Both the position numbers and the translations under genes were made by a program. 64,000 nt of DNA from Hydractinia symbiolongicarpus. Taxonomy: Eukaryota > Cnidaria > Hydrozoa > Anthoathecata > Hydractiniidae. Location: NCBI RefSeq assembly GCF_029227915.1, contig NC_079876.1, positions 9,240,001-9,304,000 of the forward strand. Direction: 5' to 3'. The notes beneath the pieces were generated by a model, which worked only from the letters and a program-made list of their open reading frames with translations, did no database searches and was not told the origin of the DNA. Below, in pieces: positions 27,423 through 35,826 of this stretch; positions within the stretch are counted from its first letter, which is position 1; every line of letters starts with the position of its first letter.

Positions 27423-30400
27423 ATGACTTCGAGAAATACAGTTGTTGAATTAAGAGCTCTCGCTAGAGAACGCGGCCTACGTGGCTACTCAAGGCTCAGA
27501 AAGGCCGATCTGATCGAATTATTGACACCCACTACTGTGTCAGCACCCGTACCCGTGCCGAGACCCACTAGACCCACTAGACCCGTACCAGCGCCGAGAC
27601 CCACTAGACCCGTACCAGCGCCGAGACCCACTAGACCCGTACCAGCGCCGAGACCCACTAGACCCGTACCAGCGCCGAGACCCACTAGACCCGTACCAGC
27701 GCCGAGACCCACTAGACCCGTACCAGCGCCGAGACCCACTAGACCCGTACCAGCGCCGAGACCGGGCACTAGCCAACAAGACATGGATTTGAAAAGCAAG
27801 TTGATCGAATGGAGAGACTGGTTAATAAATCATGTACCTAAGGCTATTAAGGGGAAAGCGAGCAAAGCTTTCAAAACCATGAAGGATAAGATCATGGGTT
27901 TGTATAAAAAGGGCAGTGGAGAGGAAGAGGAAGAGGAAGAGGAAGAGGTGGAGGAGGAGGAGGAAGAGGAGGAAAACCCCTATACCCCCATTGAAGAAGC
28001 TTTTGTAGGTTCATACAAACGTTTCAAAATAAACTCGGATGGTGGGAAGAATGTCAGGGTCTTTCTCGAAAAGGTCGAGCACGTCGTAAATAGGTTGATG
28101 AGTGACGTGCTCAGGCAGAAGAAGTCGCTGAAGACCCAGGCGACCTTGTGGGTGAAGTGGGTAAGGGAGGACACCAGCTCGACCGAAGCCCCGTGTGTAC
28201 ATGTAGATAAAGCTTTCAATAGCTATATGGAGATACTGCACGCCCACGATGACATTTCCGATGTTTTCGATCGGATGCGTAATAAGATAATCGAGCAGAT
28301 TGAAAACCCCGCGCTGCCAGCTAGCGGATTTACAATTGATAAAATCTTGCATATGCATGTGGACTTTCATAAACTGAAATTAACCAGAGGTAGTTCTTAC
28401 TTGCCGCTACCCAAGAATTTCAGTGGAAAGCGATCTGTGATTAACCCTCATAACGAGGATGATGATAAATGTTTCAGATGGGCTATTATCGCTGCTCTCA
28501 ATCATGATAAGATCGATAATCATCCTGAGCGAATCTCAAACCTTAAGAAGCATGACAAGTATAATTGGGTTGGTCTAACTTTCCCAATGGCGCTAAATAA
28601 AATAGATTTGTTTGAGAGAAGGAACCCTGATATCGCCGTGCATGTTTTAACAAAAGATGACAAAGAGGGAGTCTACATGTGTCGCAAGTCGAAGCATCTT
28701 GATCGTAAGGAGACGGTTGTTTTGTTTTTACTGTGTGAGGGTGATAAGAAGCACTACATTGCCGTTAAGAACTTGAGCGGTGTACTAAGCAAGGTTAACT
28801 CGAAGGATGGACATAGAGAGCATTATTGCTTGAATTGTCTCTCTGGTTTTCCAAGCGAACAGAAAAGGGATGAGCACTTTGAGTATTGCAAGAATAACGA
28901 TGCCGCTAAGATTCAACTCCCTAAGGAGGGTAGCACCCTAACCTTCACCGATGGTAAGTTTCAGCTCAAAGCCCCATTCATCATGTATGCCGATTTCGAA
29001 GCTTTTACAAAAGAGTTGCCAGAAGATGAGAGAAAATGCGGATCATCCACCGAGAAAGTTGGTAAACATGTTCCCACCGGATTCTGTTGTTATAGTAAAT
29101 ATGCTCATGGTGAAGTGCCGGACCCTCTGAATCTTTACCGCGGTGAGGACTGTGTTCCGCGCTTTGTAGATCATGTAGTTTCTGAGGCGAAAAGGTTATA
29201 TAACATGTTTCCTCAGAAAGCAATGGATCCACTGACGGATGAAGAGCGTGACGGTTTCAATAGAGCCAGGGTGTGCCACATTTGCATGGAAGAATTTGAT
29301 GACAAGGATGACATCAAGGTTAGGGATCACTGCCATTTCACCGGTAAGTTTCGTGGGGCTGCCCATCAGAAATGTAATCTGCGTTACAAGGTTCCTAATT
29401 ATATTCCGGTTGTCTTTCACAATCTGAGTGGCTACGATGCGCATTTATTCATTAAGGAGCTTGCTAGGAAGTACGGAGAAGATGGTATGGGTGTAATCGC
29501 GGAGAATAAGGAGAAATATATCTCTTTCTCTACGGATGTCAATGTTGGTGAATACACTAACAAAAATGGGGAGACTAAGGACAGAAAGATACAACTGAGA
29601 TTCATAGACTCATTTAGATTTATGTCAAGCGGCCTAAGCTCCCTGGCTGACAACCTATCAGATGATCAATGCAAAAACCTTCGAAAATTCTTCAATGGTG
29701 ACGAATTCAACATAATGAGAAGGAAGGGTGTATACCCATATGAGTATGTTAACTCATTCGATAGGTTTAATGAAACTGAGCTCCCGTCAAAGGATGATTT
29801 CTACAGCAAGCTGAACATGAATGGTATCAGCGATGCCGATTATGCGCATGCCCAGAAGGTGTGGAAGGACATGAAAGTTGAAAATATGGGCGTTTATCAT
29901 GATATCTATCTCAAGACGGATGTTCTGCTTCTGAGTGATGTGTTTGAGACATTCAGAGAAACATGCTTGAGAAACTACGATCTAGACCCGGCTCACTTTT
30001 ACACTGCTCCGGGATTAGCCTGGAGGGCGTGTTTGAAAAAGACCAAGGTTAGTCTAGATTTATTGTCGGATATGGAGATGGTCATGTTCATTGAGAGTGG
30101 TATTAGGGGTGGATTGTGTCAGGCTGTCCACCGCTACGCCAAGGCCAACAATAAGTATATGGGGGACGAGTACAACACATCGGATGGGAATTGCATGGAT
30201 TTATTTGAGCAGCAGGAAATGGCTAAAACCGTGCCTTTTGTAAAAAGAAAATTGATTGAATTGAGGTACTGGTTGATGAAACATGTACCTAGGGTCATCA
30301 AGGTGAAAACTAGTAAAGCTTACAGAGCCGTGAAGGATAAGATCACGGGTTTGTATGAAAAGGTATGTTGGGGACCGTCTGTACCGAAAGAGGAAAAACA

Positions 30401-31241
30401 ATATACCACCAAAGCCAACACATCTGAGAGTAAGGAGATGAATAGCTATCTCCAGTACCTAGATGCAAATAATTTGTACGGCTGGGCCATGATTCAGAAG
30501 ATGCCGACCGGAGGGTTTGAGTGGGTTGATGAGGTGGTTTCTGATTTTACACCCGAACTGATTTCACAATTAGCTGTGGAAAACGGTAAAAAGGGGTACA
30601 TCCTTGAGGTTGATGTTAGCTATCCACGGGAGCTTCATGATTCTCATAACGACCTTCCTTTCATGCCCGAGAGGAAGATCATTAATGACGTCGAGAAGCT
30701 GACACCGTGTCTTTCAGACAAGAAGAAATATATCACTCATATCCGTGCGCTTGATCAAGCGTTGAAGCATGGTCTTGTTCTTGAGAAGGTTCATAGGGTC
30801 TTGAGATTTGATCAGAGTGCGTGGTTGAAGTCGTACATAGATTTCAACACTGATTTGCGTACCAAATCAACTAATGACTTCGAAAAGGACTTTTTCAAGC
30901 TGATGAATAATTCGGTCTTTGGGAAGACAATGGAGAATCAGCGAAGGCAGAAGGATATACGTTTGGCCACCAACCAAAAGAATTATGAGAAAATGGTAAT
31001 GAAGCCCAACTTCAAGGGTAGCACGTGGTTCTCGGAAACACTGATGGGCATAGAGATGTCCAAGATCAAGATCAAACTAAACAAGCCAATCTACCTGGGG
31101 CTGGCAATTCTCGACTTGTCCAAGATAGTTATGTATGAGTTCCACTATGATTACATGAGACCAAAATATGGTGTGGATGTAAAGCTTTGCTACATGGATA
31201 CAGATTCATTCGTTTATCATATCAAAACCGACGACTTTTAG
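27423..31241 (+). CDS. polB: Family-B (protein-primed type) DNA polymerase, interrupted; 1272 codons to TAG
   Basis: It would replicate the element from its TIRs. Order of regions: SAP motif (8-35); Pro-rich tandem repeat (about 55-114); a helical module (125-163); Glu-rich stretch (about 167-188); C2HC zinc motif (Cys469, Cys472, His485, Cys489); exonuclease motif I (Asp524, Glu526); a zinc cluster resembling endonuclease VII (Cys618, Cys621, His636/638, His648, Cys651); exo II (Asn667, Asp672); exo III (Tyr829, Asp833); polymerase motif A (Asp1014 in YLDANNLYG); motif B (KLMNNSVFGK, 1159-1168); motif C (Asp1259, Asp1261 in YMDTDS). A TAG at codon 1273 (31239-31241) stops it 11 codons after motif C, while the same frame continues to 31685 with family sequence. 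A second copy of the helical module lies at 942-980. The 1272-codon product would lack the thumb region and is probably inactive. Confidence 0.95.
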   Translation: MTSRNTVVELRALARERGLRGYSRLRKADLIELLTPTTVSAPVPVPRPTRPTRPVPAPRPTRPVPAPRPTRPVPAPRPTRPVPAPRPTRPVPAPRPTRPVPAPRPTRPVPAPRPGTSQQDMDLKSKLIEWRDWLINHVPKAIKGKASKAFKTMKDKIMGLYKKGSGEEEEEEEEEVEEEEEEEENPYTPIEEAFVGSYKRFKINSDGGKNVRVFLEKVEHVVNRLMSDVLRQKKSLKTQATLWVKWVREDTSSTEAPCVHVDKAFNSYMEILHAHDDISDVFDRMRNKIIEQIENPALPASGFTIDKILHMHVDFHKLKLTRGSSYLPLPKNFSGKRSVINPHNEDDDKCFRWAIIAALNHDKIDNHPERISNLKKHDKYNWVGLTFPMALNKIDLFERRNPDIAVHVLTKDDKEGVYMCRKSKHLDRKETVVLFLLCEGDKKHYIAVKNLSGVLSKVNSKDGHREHYCLNCLSGFPSEQKRDEHFEYCKNNDAAKIQLPKEGSTLTFTDGKFQLKAPFIMYADFEAFTKELPEDERKCGSSTEKVGKHVPTGFCCYSKYAHGEVPDPLNLYRGEDCVPRFVDHVVSEAKRLYNMFPQKAMDPLTDEERDGFNRARVCHICMEEFDDKDDIKVRDHCHFTGKFRGAAHQKCNLRYKVPNYIPVVFHNLSGYDAHLFIKELARKYGEDGMGVIAENKEKYISFSTDVNVGEYTNKNGETKDRKIQLRFIDSFRFMSSGLSSLADNLSDDQCKNLRKFFNGDEFNIMRRKGVYPYEYVNSFDRFNETELPSKDDFYSKLNMNGISDADYAHAQKVWKDMKVENMGVYHDIYLKTDVLLLSDVFETFRETCLRNYDLDPAHFYTAPGLAWRACLKKTKVSLDLLSDMEMVMFIESGIRGGLCQAVHRYAKANNKYMGDEYNTSDGNCMDLFEQQEMAKTVPFVKRKLIELRYWLMKHVPRVIKVKTSKAYRAVKDKITGLYEKVCWGPSVPKEEKQYTTKANTSESKEMNSYLQYLDANNLYGWAMIQKMPTGGFEWVDEVVSDFTPELISQLAVENGKKGYILEVDVSYPRELHDSHNDLPFMPERKIINDVEKLTPCLSDKKKYITHIRALDQALKHGLVLEKVHRVLRFDQSAWLKSYIDFNTDLRTKSTNDFEKDFFKLMNNSVFGKTMENQRRQKDIRLATNQKNYEKMVMKPNFKGSTWFSETLMGIEMSKIKIKLNKPIYLGLAILDLSKIVMYEFHYDYMRPKYGVDVKLCYMDTDSFVYHIKTDDF
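27585..27764 (+). repeat. 27-bp in-frame tandem repeat in polB (7 copies)
   Basis: Seven near-identical 27-bp units encode VPAPRPTRP-type nonapeptides between the SAP motif and the helical module. A less regular Pro-rich stretch exists at the equivalent place in the RING protein. It is likely an unstructured linker, with a copy number prone to slippage. Confidence 0.93.
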
Positions 31242-31685
31242 AAAGATATCGCCGACGATGTGGCTTTGAGATTTGACACTTCGGGGTACGATAAGAAAGA
31301 TGGTAGACCTCTACCATTAGGTTTGAATAAAAAGATCATTGGTCTGATGAAGGATGAGTTGGGTGGTAAGGTAATGACCGAATTTATCGCTCTTAGGGCT
31401 AAGAATTATGCTTACAAACAGCTATGTGGTAGGGAGGATAAGAGGTGCAAGGGTGTCAAGAAATGTGTGGTGAGGAAAACAATAGGTTTCGATGACTATA
31501 GGAGATGCTTGTTGGAGGGTGAAAATGTTTACAGGGAACAGATGACCTTTCGATCGATTAAGCATGATGTTCATACCATAAAAAGAAACAAACTAGCGCT
31601 CAATGCAGATGATGATAAGCGCATAATTATGGAGGATGGTATTACCACACAGGCTAGAGGACATTATAGGCACATAACACTATAA
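31242..31685 (+). pseudogene. polB: C-terminal remainder of the DNA polymerase, after the in-frame stop
   Basis: It is the same reading frame as the upstream polymerase; 31260 is a whole number of codons from 27423. It encodes the expected end of a Polinton polymerase, including an ALRAKNYAY segment that looks like the KxY motif of protein-primed enzymes, a Lys/Cys-rich stretch (CKGVKKCVVRK), and the terminal ARGHYRHITL. Internal Met codons exist (for example 31335), but an independent product is unlikely. The TAG is followed by AAA, which is not a known strong readthrough context. The simplest reading is a single-base nonsense mutation in this copy; sequencing error is the alternative. The last four codons and the stop lie within the right TIR. 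Confidence 0.9.
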
Positions 31686-31944
31686 ATTATAGGGCACGAC
31701 AGATGAGGGTGGGTAGGGACCCATGGGACGGGGAGGGGGCCCGGGGGACACGGCGGGGGAGGGGGTTTTGTACAGATATCGTTGATTTAATGGATCATGC
31801 CCGCTTATTTAACGTAAAGTGGTAAAGTGCACATGGATTTTATGGACTCTTCTATCGTTGATTTGATGTGGATGATCTATAAATTGACGTGGGATGGGAA
31901 AGTGCTAACGGGGTCTGTCCTAACATTGGGATTTTCCTATCTCT
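31671..31944 (-). repeat. Right terminal inverted repeat (274 bp)
   Basis: It is the inverted partner of 15360-15633 with 3 mismatches. It begins inside the polymerase coding frame and ends CCTATCTCT. The G-run cluster at 31706-31765 (GGGTGGGTAGGG, GGGG, GGGGG runs) has G-quadruplex potential on the strand whose 3' end is the element terminus. Confidence 0.96.
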
Positions 31945-31950
31945 TAAATA
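31945..31950. repeat. Right target-site duplication
   Basis: TAAATA directly follows the right TIR and continues as AGTCATTCTTTACTGTGGG, completing the monomer interrupted at 15359. Confidence 0.85.
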
Positions 31951-34900
31951 AGTCATTCTTTACTGTGGGACCAATCCTAGCCGTTGACCCGCCCTGAAGA
32001 AATAGCGACAGTTTCAAAAACTACATTTCATTGACTTTCTAACAGTGTCAATCCGTTTGAGTTACAACGGTTGAGTCACATATTCGTACCAACATGTATT
32101 TTTTGATATTTTTCAGGTATCACTAGGTTGTATGGCTTTTAACAGCGAAACGATTGACTGTGGGACTTAATTGAACCGATTTTGGACTGTGACACTATAA
32201 ATGTGAAAGTGAGACAATTGGACTCCAAGAAATAACATTCTTCTCAATTTGAATTGATTGCCGAAACTCAGCGATTACACTGGGCGCTGTGGTAGCGCTT
32301 CATTTAAGAATTAAGATAAGAAAGTCAATTTTGTACTGTGGGACCAATCCTAGCCGTTATTGCGCGCTGAAGAAACAGCGACAGTTTCAAAAATTACATT
32401 TCATTGACTTTCTAACGGTGTCAGTCCGTTTGAGTTACAACGGTTGGGTCAAATATTCGCACCAACATGTATTTAGCGATATTTTTCTCATATTACTAGG
32501 TTGCATCGCTTTTAACAGTGAAGCGATTGACTGTGGGACTAAACTGAACTGATTTTGGTCTGTGACCTTATAAATGCTATAAGTGAGACAAGTGGACTCC
32601 AAGAAATAACATTCTTTTTAACTTGACATGATTGCCGGAACTGAGTGATTACACTGGGCGCTGTGGTAGCGCTTCATTTAAGAATTTAGATAAATAAGCC
32701 ATTTTTTACTGTGGGACCAATCCTAGCTGTCATCGCGCGCTGAAGAAATAGCGACAGTTTCAAAAACTACATTTCATTGACTTTCTAACAGTATCAATCC
32801 GTTTGAGTTACAACAGTTGAGTCACATATTCGCACAAACATGTATTTTTGATATTTTTCAAGTATTACTAGGTTGTATGGCTTTCAACAGCGAAACGATT
32901 GACTGTGAGACTAAATTCAACTGATTTTGGTCTGTGACGTTATAAATGTTATAAGTGAGACAAGTGGACTCCAAGAAATAACATTCTTTTTAATTTGACA
33001 TTATTGCCGGAATTCAGCGATTACACTGGGCGCTGTGGTAGCGCGTCATTTAAGAATTTAGATAAATAAGTCATTCTTTACTGTGGGGCCAATCCTAGCC
33101 GTTATCGCGCGCTGAAGAAATAGCGACAGTTTCAAAAACTACATTTCATTGACTTTCTAACAGTGTCAGTCGGTTTGAGTTACAACGGTTGGATCACATA
33201 TTCGTACCAACTTGTATTTAGCGATATTTTTTCAATATATCTAGGTTGCATCGTCTTTAACAATGAAACGATTGACTGTGGGACTTAATTGAACTAACTT
33301 TGGACCGTGACCTGATCAATGTGATAAATGAGAAAGTTGGACTCCAAGAAATAACATTCTTCTTGACATGATTGCCGGAATTTAGCCATTACACTGGGCG
33401 CTGTGGTAGCGTTTCAATTAAAAATAAAGATAAAAAAGTCATTCTTTTGCTGTGGGACCAATCCTAGCCATTAGCGCGCGCTGAAGAAATAGCGAAAGTT
33501 TCAAAAACTATATTTCATTGATTTTCTAATGGTATCAATCTGCTTCAGTTACAACTATTGCGTCACATATTCGTACCAACATGTATTTAGCGATATTTTT
33601 CTCATATTACTAGGTTGCATCGCTTTTAACAGCGAAACGATTGACTGTGGGACTCAATTGAACCGATTATGGACTGTGACACTATAAATGTGAAAGTGAG
33701 ACAATTGGACTCCAAGAAATAACATTCTTTTTAATTTTAATTGATTGCCGAAACTCAGCGATTACACTGGGCGCTCTGGTAGCGCTGCATTTAAGAATTA
33801 AGATGAGAAAGTCATTTTTTTACTGTGGAACCATTCCTAGCCGTTATTGCGCGCTGAAGAAACAGCGACAGTTTCAAAAACTACATTTCATTGACTTTCT
33901 AACGGTGTCAGTCCGTTTGAGTTACAACGGTTGGGACATATATTCACACCAACATGGTTTTAACGATATTTTTCTCATATTACTAGGTTGCATCGCTTTT
34001 AACAGTGAAACGATTGACTGTGGGACTAAATTGAACTGATTTTGGTCTGTGACCTTATAAATATTATAAGTGAGACAAGTGGACTCCAAGAATTAACATT
34101 CTTTTTAACTTGACATGATTGCCGGAACTGAGCGATTACACTGGGCGCTGTGTTAGCGCTTCATTTAAGAATTTAGATAAATAAGCCATTTTTTATTGTG
34201 GGACCAATCCTAGCTGTTATCGCGCGCTGAAGAAATAGCAACAGTTTCAAAAACTACATTTCACTGACTTTCTAACGGTGTCAGTCCGTTTGAGTTACGA
34301 CGGTTGGATCATAATTTCGTACCAACATGTATTTAGCGATATTTTTCTGATATTACTAGGCTGCATCGCTTGTAACAATGAAACGAATGACTGTGGGATT
34401 AGTTGAACTAACTTTGGGCTGTGACCTGATAAATGTTATAAGTAAGACAAGTGGACTCCAAGAAATAACATTCTTTTTAACTTGACATGGTTGCCGGAAC
34501 TCAGCGATTACACTTGGAGCTGTGGTAGCGCTTCATTTAAGAATTTAGATAAATAAGTCATTTTTTACTGTGGGACCAATCCTAGCCGTTATCGCGCGCT
34601 GAAGAAATAGCGACAGTTTCAAAAACTACATTTCATTGACTTTCTAACAGTATCAATCCGTTTGAGTTACAACGGTTGAGTCACATATTCGTACCAACAT
34701 GTATTTTTGACATTTTTCAGGTATTACTAGGTTGTATGGCTTTCAACAGCGAAACGATTGACTGTGGGACTTAATTGAACTGATTATGGACTGTGACCCG
34801 ATAAATGTGAAGGTGAGACAATTGGACTCCAAGAAATAACATTCTTCTTAATTTGACGTGATTGGCAGAACTCAAAGATTACACTGGGCGCTGTGGTAGC

Positions 34901-35627
34901 GCTTCATTTAAGAATTTAGATAAATAAGTCATTCTTTACTGTGGGATCAATCCTATCCGTTATCGCGCGCTGAAGAAATAGCGATAGTTTCAAAAACTAC
35001 ATTTCATTGACTTTGTAACGGTGTCAGACCGTTTGAGTTGCAACGGCTGTGTCACATTTTCGTACCAACATGTAGTTAGCGATTGTTATCTGATATTACT
35101 AGGTTGCTTCGCTTTTAAAAGTGAAACGATTGACTGTGGGACTTAATTAAACTAACTTTGAACTGTGACCTGATCAATGTGATAAATGAGAAAATTGGAC
35201 TCCAAGAAATAACATTCTTCTTGACATGATTGCCGGAATTTAGCCATTACACTGGGCGCTGTGGTAGCGTTTCAATTAAAAATAAAGATAAAAAAGTCAT
35301 TCTTTTGCTGTAGAACCAATCCTAGCCATTAGCGCGCGCTGAAGAAATACCGACAGTTTCAAAAACTACATTTTATTGATTTTCTAACGGTATCAATCCG
35401 CTTCAGTTACAACTATTGCGTCACATATTCGTACCAACTTGTATTTAGCGATATTTTTCTCATATTACTAGGTTGCATCGCTTTTAACAGTGAAACGATT
35501 GACTGTGAGACTAAATGTAACTGATTTTGGTCTGTGACGTTATAAATGTTATAAGTGAGACAAGTAGACTCCAAGAAATAACATTCTTTTTAATTTGACA
35601 TGATTGCCGGAACTCAGCGATTACAAT

Positions 35628-35826
35628 GGGCGCTGTGTTAGCGCTTCATTTAATTTTTCCGATATTACTAGGTTGCATCGCCTTTAACAATGAAACGATT
35701 GACTGTGGGACTTAATTGAACTAACTTTGGTCTGTGATCTTATAAATGTTATAAGTGAGACAAGTGGACTCCAAGAAATAACATTCTTTTTAACTTGACA
35801 TGATTGCCCGAACTCAGCGATTACAC
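35628..35826 (+). repeat. Internally deleted satellite monomer (~200 bp)
   Basis: After GCGCTTCATTTAA the sequence jumps to TTTTTCCGATATTACTAGG, omitting about 172 bp of the monomer. The next GGGCGCTGTGGTAGCG landmark comes after only about 199 bp. Confidence 0.9.

Larger units (their letters stand above)
15360..31944 (+). mobile_element. Polinton/Maverick virus-like transposon, 16.6 kb, complete with both TIRs
   Basis: The element is bounded by 274-bp inverted repeats that begin AGAGATAGG and end CCTATCTCT, and by a 5-6 bp target duplication. It interrupts one satellite monomer, which continues exactly on the other side. It encodes a protein-primed type family-B DNA polymerase, a D,D(35)E integrase, an A32/FtsK-type packaging ATPase and a capsid module, the defining set of Polintons. 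All genes are intronless and tightly packed on both strands. The left inverted repeat lies by the capsid-side genes and the right one by the polymerase. No maturation protease was recognised. The inverted repeats are about 98.9% identical, so insertion is probably recent, but the polymerase carries an internal stop and one small gene is frameshifted, so this copy is probably not autonomous. Confidence 0.96.

Noticed and set aside
27485-27799. Antisense Gly/Ser-rich ORFs over the polymerase 27-bp repeat
   Set aside because: They are shadows of the Pro-rich repeat on the opposite strand.
31239-31260. Programmed stop-codon readthrough or TAG reassignment in polB
   Set aside because: All other genes end in ordinary stops, including TAG for the ATPase, and the base context after the TAG is not a known readthrough signal. 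A mutation is simpler.
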